Assembly: GCA_014237925.1 (NCBI GenBank)
Contig: JABACB010000003.1
Location: forward strand, 1 to 42,519
Direction of reading: 5' to 3'
DNA: 42,519 nt
Source: Alphaproteobacteria bacterium
GTDB taxonomy: Bacteria > Pseudomonadota > Alphaproteobacteria > JABAAW01
A program made the position numbers and the translations under genes. The notes beneath the pieces were generated by a model. It had not been told where the DNA came from, ran no database searches, and saw only the letters and a list, made by a program, of their open reading frames with translations. This document shows, one piece after another, positions 30,283 to 39,176 of this stretch (position 1 is its first letter; each line of letters begins with the position of its first letter).

Positions 30283-33200
30283 CAACCTTTGGGATTGGGT
30301 TTGGATTTGGATTTGGCACTTTTGGCTACCGACAAGGCGGCGGCGATTTGGTGGAAAGTACGCATCAACACCATGACCATCGGCAACCTTAGGCTGCCGC
30401 GCACTTCTTGCAACAACGGCATGAGTCGCTCGAAGGCTTTGCTGTTGTCTTCGAACCACTTTTCCACAAGTTTTTCCGGGGTTTGCACGCTGACTTCGCT
30501 AAGGTTTTTGTCTGTGTTGGTCGCTTGATGTTGATTGTTGAGCGCCTGTTCGGTGAAGAATCCCTGCATCTCCCAGAGGTCGTCGATGGCGTTGGCGAGC
30601 GCGCGTTGTTGCCATGGGTCTGCGCTGCCTTGCATGCGATCGAGGGTTGTGCGCAGACGATCGAAGCCGAACTTTTCGCTGACCGCGTAATAGCAACGCC
30701 CTACGATCTCAGCTTTGGCGTTGCTCTTCTCTGCCAGCAGGGCGATGTCGCAAAAGGTGGAGCGCAGCTTGAGCAGGGCGAGGTCGCGTGCCAAGTCTTG
30801 AGTCAAGTCTTGAGTCAAGTCTTGTGCGCCTGCCGCGTCTGTCGCCTCGTCGCCTTCGTGGACAGCAAAGATGGTGGCACGCTCTTGGAACTCGTCTTGG
30901 AAATAGGAGGGCAGACGCTGCGGCAGACGCTCCAAATCTTTGAGGCTCGCTTCAAACCGTTGCTGGACAGCATCGAGCGACGAGAGATCGATCGCACGAT
31001 GCAAAAACCACGCGCTCAAGCGAAAGAGCATGCGTTGCGTCTCGTAGCGCATGCGAGTAGCCCTTGGCGCTGCGATCTTGTCGTCGAGCGCATCGATTCT
31101 GCTCCACAGGCTGTGCAGCGAAAAGAGCTGCATGACGGCAAATGCCGCACGCGCGATGTCGACGGTGCTTGCGCCCGTCTCGCGGCGCACTTCGGCGAGA
31201 AAGCTTGCGCCCAAGTGATCGACGGTGAGGCTTGTCAGACGCGTTGCGACGATCTCGCGCCGCAGAGGATGCTTGCGAATGTCGTCGAGAAACTCTTCGC
31301 GCAGCTTGGGCGGGAAGTAGTCGCGCAGCAGAGGGAAGAGCCGAGGGTCGTCGGGCAGGTCGGAGAGCAGCACCTTTTCGTAGAGCGCGTTCTTCGTGTA
31401 GCACAGCAACACCGAGAGCTCGGGGCGAGTGAGCGCTTTCTTCTCGTCGCGCCTTCGGTCGATCTCTTCTTCGTTCGGCAGCTCTTCGAGCTTGCGCTCC
31501 AAGCCCGCCTCGCGCACAAGGTCGCGGATGAGCAGACGCTGTCGTTCGATGTTGCGTAGCCCCAGCGATTCCATCAACGAGAGCGCTTGACTTTGCCGAT
31601 AGTTGTTCGACAAGACATCGCGTGCAATGTCGTCCGTCATGCTGACGAGGATCTTCTGTCGCCTTTGTTCGTCGATTTTGCCTGCTCTTTCTGCGAGCGC
31701 GAGCAGAATCTTGATGTTGACCTCGTGGTCCGAACAATCGACGCCTGCCGAGTTGTCGATAGCGTCCATGTTGCATCGCCCTCCCTTGAGAGCGAACTCG
31801 ACTCGTCCCGCCTGCGTCATTCCCAAGTTCGCGCCTTCGCCGATGACCTTGGTGCGCAAGTCTGCTCCTGATACGCGCGTCGAATCGTTGGCGTGGTCTC
31901 CGATGTCGGCGTTGTTCTCGCGCGCGGCTTTAACGAAGGTGCCGATGCCGCCGAACCACAGCAGATCTGTGCGCGCTTGCAGAATTTTTTTGATCAAGGC
32001 ATCGGGAGGAAGGCTTGCGGTGTCGATGTCGAAGCGCGTGCGCGCTTCTTTGGACAGCGGAATCGTTTTCGCGCTGCGCAGGAAGATTCCTCCTCCTTGC
32101 GAAATCAAAGCGGTGTTGTAGTTGTCCCAGCCCGCGTTGGCGGGATCCGCGAAGAGACGGCGGCGTTCCTTGTAACTGGCGGGCGCATCGGGAGAGGGAT
32201 CGAGAAAGATGTGCTTGTGGTTGAACGCTGCGATCAGGGCGATCTGCTCGGAGTAGAGCATACCGTTGCCGAAAACATCGCCGCCCATGTCGCCTACGGC
32301 GACGGCGGCGAAGGGCTTGTTCCTGTCGATGCGCGCCTCGCGGAAATGGGCGCAGACGCATTCCCAAGCACCGCGCGAAGTGATGCCCATCTGCTTGTGG
32401 TCGTATCCGAGCGACCCCCCTGAAGCGAAGGCATCTTGCAGCCAGTATCCTTTCGCAACCGCGATGTCGTTGGCAATGTCGGAGAAGGTCGCCGTGCCCT
32501 TGTCGGCGGCGACGACGAGGTAGGTGTCGTCGCCGTCCCAGCGTCTTGTGCGTGCGGGCGGCACGGCTTTGCCGTCGTGCAAGTTGTCGCTGATATCCAG
32601 CATGGCGGCGATGAAGCTCTTGTAGCAAGCGATGCCCTGCTGCTGACGGACTTTGGGATCGGGGGCGGGAGATTTGAGAACGAAGCCTCCTTTCGCGCCG
32701 ACGGGAACGATGACGGCGTTCTTGACGCGCTGCGCCTTGACCAGTCCTAGGATTTCGGTTCGGAAGTCGTGGATTCTGTCCGACCACCGCAAGCCGCCGC
32801 GAGCAACCGGACCGAAGCGCAGATGCACCGCTTCGAAGTCGGCGGCGGAGACGAAGATCTCGCGCCAAGGACGCGGGCTCGGCAAAAAGTCCAGCCGATC
32901 CGAGAAGAGCTTGAACGAAAGAAGCGTCTCGCTTGTCGCATCGTTGTCGTGAAAATAGTTGCTGCGCGCGATGGCATCGATCGTCTGGCGTAGTAGACGC
33001 ACGATGCGGTCGTCTTCGCGCGAGGCGACCGTCGCGAGTCGTTCTTCGATGCTGGCATGGTGTCGATCCACAACATCCTGAGAAACATCTTGAGATCCTT
33101 CGGCGTGCGAGGGGTCCAAGCGCGCTTTGAAGAGCAAGACAAGGCTTTCCGCGATCGCAGGCGAGCGAGCAAGCGCTTCTGCGATCAGTTGCTGCGAGAA

Positions 33201-35381
33201 GGGGACGGCGGCTTGGCGCAGGTATCGCGTGAGCGCACGCAACAACGCGACCTCGCGCCAGTCGAGGCGGCTGATCAGGATGAGACGATTGAACAAATCG
33301 GCGGGCAGCAACCCCTTGTGGATGCGTTGGAAGCAGGCGATGAAACGTTCCGCAAGGTCGTGCGCGTGCGCGGGCGTCGCGCGCGCCTCCAACTGGACGC
33401 GGTAGAGCGTCGCCTGATCGGACGCGCTGTCCGCCTCAAAATTCGCCGCGCCGTTCGCCGCGCCGTTCGCCGCGCCGTTTTTTTGGCTTGCAAGCGAGAG
33501 GTGATAAGGCGTTTCGGTGAGCGTCTTGAACCCGAGCGACTCTAAAATCGGCACGAGGTCGGAGAGCGTAAGCCCGCCGCGCACGCACAGCGAAAGCGCG
33601 TGAGTCTCGCAGCTCTGTTGGGCGCTCTGGTGGCGAAAGGAAAGCGCGACGCCATCATCGCGCGCAAAGCATTCTTCGCAGAGTTGCAAGTCTTGGGCGA
33701 GTTGCGCTTCGACGAATGTCTCGCCGTCTGCTTTCTGTTCCTGCTTTGTTTTCTGTTCCTGCTCTTCTTCCGCTTCTTCCTCTTCCTCCCAGTAGGCGGC
33801 GGGGAAGGCTTTCGCGTAGCGCACGAGCAATGCGGGACAGCGGTCGGACGGGAATGTTGCTTCCAGCGCGGCGGAGACGCGCTCTTCTGGCGAGCGCGCC
33901 GCGTTGCCGAGCGCCGCTTCGATCGCGTGCAGGCTGGCGGCTCCTTTCTCTGCGGGAAGGCTCTTGCGTGCGATGCGGAAGTGGACGCGCGCGAGCGCGT
34001 CCTCGCCGATCATCGCTCCTTCGGTCATCACGCGCGCTTGCAGCTTGCGCGCGAGAATGCGTGCGAAGACGCGCTCCATGCCGACGCCGTAGTTTTGCTT
34101 CGCCATGCAGACGACCGCCGAGAGTTTTCCTTGAGTGCGTAGCAGCAGCAGTTTGACATTGCCGCGCTGTTGGGCTTCGCGCATGTCTTCGATGTGACGG
34201 CAGAGGATGTCGAGGGGGGCTTGCCACAACAGCGAGCGCGGATACAGCTGTAGCAGGTTGCGCACATGGCGAGCTTTTTGCGAACGTGCCACCACGCCGA
34301 GCCGAGCTCCTACGGCGCGCAGCTGGCGGCGCAACAGCGGCACCGATTCGAGCGAGGCGTAGGCGCCTTTCGAGGTAAGCAGTCCTACCAGCACTACGAT
34401 GCTTTCGTCGGAGATTTCTTTGCTCAGCAGTACGTCGATCGGCACGTCGCGGTGGACGAGCGCGTGGCGGTCGGCTTTCAGCATGACGACGCTTTCCGAA
34501 GATGCGCGGAAATCGTCGAACACTTGCTTGGAGACGAAGAGTTCGCACGGCGAGAATCCCGCCTCGCGTCTTTGGTCGAGAATGCCGAGTCCTTCTTTAG
34601 AGGAAGCGCGTCCTTTCTCTTCGCGGGCGAGCCCGAGGAAGGTCATGTTTTCGTCCAGCACCCATTGCAGGAGGTCGATGGCTTCCTGTCGTTCCAGCGT
34701 GGGATTGGCGCGCGAATCGGAGGCGAGGTCGCTTGCGAAGCTCTGTTGCAACTCTTGGGCGTGGCGGTCGATGGCTTCGCGCATGCGCTGCCAGTCCTCG
34801 ACGGCGGCGCGGTTGCGTGCGCACACGCGCTCGACATTGGCTTGAATTTCCTGCTGTCTCGAATCGCTGTCGTCGCCGTGGCATTGGACCAGCACGGCGG
34901 CGAGGTCGTCGTGGCGTTGCTCGCGCGTCAGCGAGGAGCTATCCGAGACGACGCCCTTGAAGAGGTCGCGCGAGGCGACGACGGTGATGAAACGCTGTAC
35001 CGAGAGTCGTTCGCGCGCGAAGTGGTTTGCAAGCGAGCTTGCAAGGAAGGGCATGTTCTCGTGGAGCAACAAAAAGCTGAAGCCTTTCGTTCCTTCGTAG
35101 CTTTTGTCGCTGAGGGCTTTGAGAAAGCGGATGGCGGCGCGGGTTTTGTCGAGCGGTTGGCGCGGCGTTTTGGCAAGCGAGCAGCCGAGACGGAACAAGT
35201 CCGCGGTGTCGCGCACGAAGGTGGCGGCATCGATGCGCGAGAGATCGGAGGAGAGCAGTTCTGCGGTCAGGCGTTCTTGGAAGCGCACGAAGCCTTTGTT
35301 GTCAGGTTCGGCGTTCGAGGCGGCGCGGCATCCTTTCAGGAAGGCGCGGTGTGCGTTGCTGAGCCGGTCGGGGGTAGGCAT
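30282..35381 (-). CDS. gdhB: Large (180-kDa class) NAD-dependent glutamate dehydrogenase
   Basis: Oxidatively deaminates glutamate to 2-oxoglutarate and ammonia, feeding amino-acid carbon into the TCA cycle; a sensible partner for the Aap importer here. 1,699 residues compared with about 1,580-1,620 usually. The N-terminal third is the regulatory ACT-like region. The catalytic part includes FGPVARGGLRWSDR, the lysine-containing VPVGAKGGFVLK, DKGTATFSDIAN, GGSLGYDHKQMGIT, GDMGGDVFGNGML and GEGANLGMTQAGRVEF. Inserts explain the size: an acidic Glu/Gln/Lys run, a GAAN repeat (33442-33477), a DLTQ repeat (30793-30828) and a Lys/Ser/Pro tail. The 561 bp upstream hold only repeats. Confidence 0.97.
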   Translation of the reverse strand: MPTPDRLSNAHRAFLKGCRAASNAEPDNKGFVRFQERLTAELLSSDLSRIDAATFVRDTADLFRLGCSLAKTPRQPLDKTRAAIRFLKALSDKSYEGTKGFSFLLLHENMPFLASSLANHFARERLSVQRFITVVASRDLFKGVVSDSSSLTREQRHDDLAAVLVQCHGDDSDSRQQEIQANVERVCARNRAAVEDWQRMREAIDRHAQELQQSFASDLASDSRANPTLERQEAIDLLQWVLDENMTFLGLAREEKGRASSKEGLGILDQRREAGFSPCELFVSKQVFDDFRASSESVVMLKADRHALVHRDVPIDVLLSKEISDESIVVLVGLLTSKGAYASLESVPLLRRQLRAVGARLGVVARSQKARHVRNLLQLYPRSLLWQAPLDILCRHIEDMREAQQRGNVKLLLLRTQGKLSAVVCMAKQNYGVGMERVFARILARKLQARVMTEGAMIGEDALARVHFRIARKSLPAEKGAASLHAIEAALGNAARSPEERVSAALEATFPSDRCPALLVRYAKAFPAAYWEEEEEAEEEQEQKTKQEQKADGETFVEAQLAQDLQLCEECFARDDGVALSFRHQSAQQSCETHALSLCVRGGLTLSDLVPILESLGFKTLTETPYHLSLASQKNGAANGAANGAANFEADSASDQATLYRVQLEARATPAHAHDLAERFIACFQRIHKGLLPADLFNRLILISRLDWREVALLRALTRYLRQAAVPFSQQLIAEALARSPAIAESLVLLFKARLDPSHAEGSQDVSQDVVDRHHASIEERLATVASREDDRIVRLLRQTIDAIARSNYFHDNDATSETLLSFKLFSDRLDFLPSPRPWREIFVSAADFEAVHLRFGPVARGGLRWSDRIHDFRTEILGLVKAQRVKNAVIVPVGAKGGFVLKSPAPDPKVRQQQGIACYKSFIAAMLDISDNLHDGKAVPPARTRRWDGDDTYLVVAADKGTATFSDIANDIAVAKGYWLQDAFASGGSLGYDHKQMGITSRGAWECVCAHFREARIDRNKPFAAVAVGDMGGDVFGNGMLYSEQIALIAAFNHKHIFLDPSPDAPASYKERRRLFADPANAGWDNYNTALISQGGGIFLRSAKTIPLSKEARTRFDIDTASLPPDALIKKILQARTDLLWFGGIGTFVKAARENNADIGDHANDSTRVSGADLRTKVIGEGANLGMTQAGRVEFALKGGRCNMDAIDNSAGVDCSDHEVNIKILLALAERAGKIDEQRRQKILVSMTDDIARDVLSNNYRQSQALSLMESLGLRNIERQRLLIRDLVREAGLERKLEELPNEEEIDRRRDEKKALTRPELSVLLCYTKNALYEKVLLSDLPDDPRLFPLLRDYFPPKLREEFLDDIRKHPLRREIVATRLTSLTVDHLGASFLAEVRRETGASTVDIARAAFAVMQLFSLHSLWSRIDALDDKIAAPRATRMRYETQRMLFRLSAWFLHRAIDLSSLDAVQQRFEASLKDLERLPQRLPSYFQDEFQERATIFAVHEGDEATDAAGAQDLTQDLTQDLARDLALLKLRSTFCDIALLAEKSNAKAEIVGRCYYAVSEKFGFDRLRTTLDRMQGSADPWQQRALANAIDDLWEMQGFFTEQALNNQHQATNTDKNLSEVSVQTPEKLVEKWFEDNSKAFERLMPLLQEVRGSLRLPMVMVLMRTFHQIAAALSVAKSAKSKSKPNPKG
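30793..30828 (-). repeat. 12-bp in-frame repeat in gdhB (C-terminal region)
   Basis: AAGTCTTGAGTC at 30793 and 30805 and a diverged third copy at 30817, encoding DLTQ units. Confidence 0.87.
33442..33477 (-). repeat. 12-bp in-frame repeat in gdhB (N-terminal region)
   Basis: Three exact copies of TTCGCCGCGCCG at 33442, 33454 and 33466, encoding GAAN three times. Confidence 0.93.
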
Positions 35382-35406
35382 ATGGCGGGGTTATCCTCGC
35401 GGTGTG

Positions 35407-35572
35407 CGTTGAGGGATCATGACATCCCTTGCGGAAACCGAGCGAGACAAGAAGCTCTGGAATCTCTGTGAAGGGGAATGGAGAGGAGGCGTTGAGAGGT
35501 CATGGCATTCTTTGCGAAAACCGAGCGAGACGAGAATCTCTGGAATCTCTGTGAAGGGAGAGGGAGAGGAGG
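35407..35572. repeat. 83-bp tandem duplication upstream of gdhB
   Basis: Two head-to-tail copies (35407-35489 and 35490-35572) that differ at a modest number of positions; both begin CGTTGAG and end GAGAGGAGG and share ACCGAGCGAGAC and CTCTGGAATCTCTGTGAAGG. Weaker relatives occur around 35703-35775 and 35897-35950. The length is not a multiple of three. The first copy ends about 25 bp from the gdhB start, on its upstream side. Confidence 0.88.
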
Positions 35573-35594
35573 CAGTTTCCATGACAATACCAAA

Positions 35595-35657
35595 GCATGT
35601 CTGTTGCGCGAGCGTGTGCCACCCGAAAGGCACGAACGCGAACGCAGCAGACAATGC
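35595..35657. repeat. Interspersed hairpin element, copy A
   Basis: Imperfect palindrome of about 60 bases: outer arms TGTCTG and CAGACA (extended by GCAT/ATGC), inner arms GTGCC and GGCAC, with small internal loops. Its 56-base core recurs at 35800-35855 with a single base difference. Followed by a 13-bp direct repeat (GTGGAGCTGCGTT twice). Confidence 0.85.
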
Positions 35658-35797
35658 GATCTGCATTGTGGAGCTGCGTTGTGGAGCTGCGTTGTCTTTT
35701 GCGTCCATGAAACGCGAGACGAAACTCTGACATCTCTGCGACGAGAAAAAATGGGAAATCTCGTTTTCATCACGCGCCTTCTGCCTTGAAAGGAGCG

Positions 35798-35857
35798 ATT
35801 GTCTGTTGCGCGAGCGTGTGCCACCCAAAAGGCACGAACGCGAACGCAGCAGACAAT
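35798..35857. repeat. Interspersed hairpin element, copy B
   Basis: Same palindrome as copy A in direct orientation, 202 bp away, outer arms ATTGTCTG and CAGACAAT perfect. One difference from A in the terminal loop. Confidence 0.85.
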
Positions 35858-35942
35858 TTGATCTGCAATTCGATCTGCTCGATTTGCTCGATCTGCATTG
35901 TGACATCTCTGTAAGGGGGAAAATGGGGAGGTTCGTTTTCCA

Positions 35943-36767
35943 TCACGCGCTCTGGTGGAGTTTGTCTTCGACGAGCAAGATGAAAGCCTTCACAAAGGTC
36001 GAGGAGGTGTTTCCTTGCGGTAGCGCTTCCAGCTCGTCGGTCGAAACGACAACATCGGCAAGATCTTCGTAACGCGCACGGCGATACTCGATGGCTTTGG
36101 GAAAGACGAAGCGCAAAAAGTCGTCGGGAACGACCTCCTTCTGCTCGATCGATCCTTGCTCGACCGATCCTTGCTCTCGATACTCTTCCAACCAGCCGTC
36201 AAAGCAACTCCTATCATAGACCATCGGCTTGGGACGCTCCATTTGCCTTTGCAACAGAATCCTTTCCTCCTGCTCGCTACAGGCAAGATAGACGATGCAG
36301 GCATGCTCGCGTATTTCTTGGTAGAGAGGATCTTTTTTGCTCTTGAGAACTTCGCAAAAACTGCCCGTCGTGTCGTAGAGAATCGGGCAAGAAAACCTAG
36401 GGTGTTCTTCACAAGCACTACGCAAAAGACGAGGCAGCGCTCTCAAATCTTCCTCCTCCGCGTCGCTGTAGAGTTTCTGCCTCCTAAAGAATTTCTCGCT
36501 TGTCTGCTCCCCTTCAAATTTGCCGACATATTCTGCCAAAAGGTCGACAGGCTCCTTAGAAGCTAACTCTGTATTCGACAATTCTCCTTTGTCTTTAAGA
36601 CGAAAGAAAATCTCGTTGTCCGCAGAAATATAAAGAAAAACCCCGCTTTCGCGCATCTTTCGCCGAGCCTCGTTCCAAGTCGTCTTCTCTCCGTATTTTT
36701 TCGCGTTCGTCGTCTTGCCGACACCCGACATGCCAATCAAGACGATCGCCGCGAAAGAAGACTTCAT
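35943..36767 (-). CDS. P-loop nucleotide-binding protein of unknown function
   Basis: 274 residues. A Walker A motif GMSGVGKTT at residues 12-20 follows a short hydrophobic strand, as in shikimate-kinase-like and other small P-loop kinases. A later segment CPILYDTTGSF resembles a Walker B-like strand, and ILLQRQMERPKPMVYDRSCFDGWLEEY looks like a lid or substrate region. No membrane segment or DNA-binding motif is visible. It follows the reductase gene by 13 bp and is probably co-transcribed with it. I cannot assign a substrate; a small-molecule kinase or a stand-alone ATPase are both possible. The sequence between Walker A and B is unusually long for shikimate kinase. Confidence 0.75.
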   Translation of the reverse strand: MKSSFAAIVLIGMSGVGKTTNAKKYGEKTTWNEARRKMRESGVFLYISADNEIFFRLKDKGELSNTELASKEPVDLLAEYVGKFEGEQTSEKFFRRQKLYSDAEEEDLRALPRLLRSACEEHPRFSCPILYDTTGSFCEVLKSKKDPLYQEIREHACIVYLACSEQEERILLQRQMERPKPMVYDRSCFDGWLEEYREQGSVEQGSIEQKEVVPDDFLRFVFPKAIEYRRARYEDLADVVVSTDELEALPQGNTSSTFVKAFILLVEDKLHQSA

Positions 36768-36780
36768 CGTCCTCCGCCTC

Positions 36781-37773
36781 TCACCTCTTCGGGTCGATCA
36801 CAGCACGCCCGCGAATTTTTCCCGCCAAAATGTCGTCCGCAAGCTGCGGCAACTCCGCAAGTCCGTGCACATGCGCGATCTCGCCAAAATCCTCGTCTCG
36901 AAACAACGCTGCAATGTTCTGCCACAATGCCGCACGCTTCTCCGCAGGATACATCGCGCTATCCACCCCCAACAGAGAAACGCCCCGCAACAAAAACGGC
37001 AACACCGTCCCTGAAAGATTGAACCCCGCCGTCAAGCCGATCGAAGCCACTCCGCCGTGCGCCTGCGTCTGCGCCAGCACTCGCGCCAGCGGTGCCCCGC
37101 CGACCGAATCGACAACCCCTGCCCAGCGCGTTTTTTCCAAGGGCTTGCGCGGGTCCAGTGGCTCTTGGAACTCGTCGCGCGAAATCACCTCGCTCGCCCC
37201 CAGTTTTTTCAAATACTCCTCATGCTCGCCGCCTGTCGATGCGACAACCTCGTACCCTTCGCGCACAAAAAACATCACCGCAAACGAGCCTACCCCTCCC
37301 GAAGCCCCTGTAACCAAGATTTTTCCTCTCTCCTTCGTGATGCCGATCTCTTGCAATCGCGCCATCGCCAGCATGGCAGTAAATGCCGCCGTGCCACACG
37401 CCATCGCCGAGCGCGCAGAAAAGCCGTTCGGCAACGCGACCGCGAACGAAGCATCAGGCAGCCGCACCTGCTCGGCGAATCCCCCCCAGTGCCACTCGCC
37501 AAGGCGAAAGCCCGTTGCGATCACGCTGTCGCCTACCTTGAAAGAATCGCTTGCGCTCTCCAAAACCTTTCCTGCCACATCGATTCCAGGCACATGCGGG
37601 TACTCGCGCACAAGATTGCCTAGTCCTCGTATCGCCATGCCGTCCTTGTAGTTGAAGCCGCTCGCCTCAACCTCGACCAGCAACTCGCCTGCTGGCAGGT
37701 CCGCCACCGACAGATCCTTGACGCTCGTCGAAACGCTCTTCTTGTCCGCAGAATCCAAAACAAACGCCTTCAT
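36781..37773 (-). CDS. acuI: AcuI/YhdH-type NADPH-dependent acryloyl-CoA (quinone) oxidoreductase
   Basis: Medium-chain dehydrogenase/reductase without the structural zinc. The YhdH/AcuI branch reduces acryloyl-CoA to propionyl-CoA and protects against acrylate. The 330-residue protein shows FNYKDGMAIRG, the PGIDVAGKV strand, GEWHWGGFAEQVRLP, the cofactor-binding VTGASGGVGSFAV near residue 155, GAPLARVLAQTQAHGGVASIGLTAG and GVSLLGVDSAMYP, all typical of the family. Followed by the P-loop gene after 13 bp. The upstream 431-bp gap separates it from the divergent rpsL operon. Confidence 0.92.
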   Translation of the reverse strand: MKAFVLDSADKKSVSTSVKDLSVADLPAGELLVEVEASGFNYKDGMAIRGLGNLVREYPHVPGIDVAGKVLESASDSFKVGDSVIATGFRLGEWHWGGFAEQVRLPDASFAVALPNGFSARSAMACGTAAFTAMLAMARLQEIGITKERGKILVTGASGGVGSFAVMFFVREGYEVVASTGGEHEEYLKKLGASEVISRDEFQEPLDPRKPLEKTRWAGVVDSVGGAPLARVLAQTQAHGGVASIGLTAGFNLSGTVLPFLLRGVSLLGVDSAMYPAEKRAALWQNIAALFRDEDFGEIAHVHGLAELPQLADDILAGKIRGRAVIDPKR

Positions 37774-37810
37774 GGCAAAACCTTCCTCATTTCACACCGA
37801 TGTCGCCTTC

Positions 37811-37850
37811 CAATGTCGACGCTCAATGTCGACACTCAATTGTCGACGCT
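37811..37850. repeat. 13-14-bp tandem repeat upstream of acuI
   Basis: CAATGTCGACGCT-type units at 37811, 37824 and 37837, each containing a GTCGAC palindrome, in the divergent region between acuI and rpsL. Not coding. The stretch from about 37860 to 37960 shows nothing else recognisable. Confidence 0.85.
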
Positions 37851-37963
37851 CATATGGTCGCTTGCAACGATCGGCAATTCTCCCCCTCTCCTTGTTCCCC
37901 TCCAAGCCTAACACCCCCTCCTCATCCACGCGAGAGAAAAAATCGTAAAAAAGCATCGAAGGC

Positions 37964-37991
37964 TTGACAAACAGACGCGAAGAGATAGAAT
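37964..37991 (+). promoter_or_regulatory. Strong promoter of the rpsL-rpsG-fusA-tuf operon
   Basis: Consensus TTGACA at 37964-37969, 16 bases, then TAGAAT at 37986-37991. Gives a leader of about 205 bases before rpsL. Fits the high expression expected of these genes. Confidence 0.75.
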
Positions 37992-38143
37992 CGGCTACGA
38001 CTCGCGCAGGAAAAAAATCCCGCGCCATCGCTGGATACCGAGCCTCGTCTTTTTCGCTCTTTTTTGAAAAGTGCGAAAGGAGGAGCTGGGTCGTTTGCGC
38101 TGTTGTCAACCTCCTTTTGTCCTCTGTTAATTTTTCGCAAAAA

Positions 38144-38203
38144 CTTAACCCAAAACCCTTAACCCAAAAACTTCACCAAAGCCCTTAACCAAAGCCCTTA
38201 ACT
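38144..38203 (+). repeat. 13-14-bp tandem repeat in the rpsL leader
   Basis: CTTAACCCAAAAC/CTTAACCAAAGCC-type units at 38144, 38158, 38171, 38184 and a partial one at 38197, running directly into the rpsL ATG. They occupy the place of the ribosome-binding site; no canonical one is visible. Confidence 0.88.
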
Positions 38204-38204
38204 C

Positions 38205-38576
38205 ATGCCTACAATTAATCAGCTGGTGCGCAAACCCCGTCGCGCCAAAGATGCGCGCAACAAAGTTCCCGCCTTGGAAAGCTGTCCGCAAAAGCGCGGC
38301 GTATGCACGCGCGTCTACACAACGACGCCGAAAAAACCCAACTCGGCACTGCGCAAGGTCGCGCGCGTGCGCCTGACGAACGGCTACGAGGTGACAGGAT
38401 ACATCCCAGGCGAAGGACACAACTTGCAAGAACACTCGATCGTCATGCTGCGCGGCGGACGCGTCAAAGACCTTCCCGGCGTGCGCTACCACATCATTCG
38501 CGGAACGCTCGATACGCAAGGCGTGAAAGACCGCAAACAACGCCGTTCCAAATACGGCATGAAAAAACCCAAATAA
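38205..38576 (+). CDS. rpsL: 30S ribosomal protein S12
   Basis: Decoding-centre protein of the small subunit; 123 residues, the normal length. Conserved [13 protein letters not shown] with Lys43 and [13 protein letters not shown] with the second lysine are both wild-type, so no target-based streptomycin resistance change is seen here. First gene of the str-type operon, with its own promoter; the leader before the ATG is a 13-bp tandem repeat without a clear Shine-Dalgarno site. Confidence 0.98.
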   Translation: MPTINQLVRKPRRAKDARNKVPALESCPQKRGVCTRVYTTTPKKPNSALRKVARVRLTNGYEVTGYIPGEGHNLQEHSIVMLRGGRVKDLPGVRYHIIRGTLDTQGVKDRKQRRSKYGMKKPK

Positions 38577-39122
<546 letters not shown>

Positions 39123-39176
39123 CGAATCGCTCCCAGCTATCCAGTTATCAGACCCAAAGAATCAGAGAACCCGACC

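Noticed and set aside
30408-35471. Long plus-strand open frames (about 380 and 400 codons) across the glutamate dehydrogenase gene
   Set aside because: They lie antisense to a gene with full-length family similarity, have no recognisable protein features, and arise from the codon bias of the real gene.
35391-35906. Minus-strand open frame of 171 codons in the repeat region upstream of gdhB
   Set aside because: It is made of the 83-bp and hairpin repeats read in different frames, so the repeated copies do not encode similar peptides; better explained as noncoding repeats.
35407-35950. CRISPR array
   Set aside because: Repeat units are adjacent or irregularly spaced, diverged and of mixed type, with no regular spacers and no cas genes.
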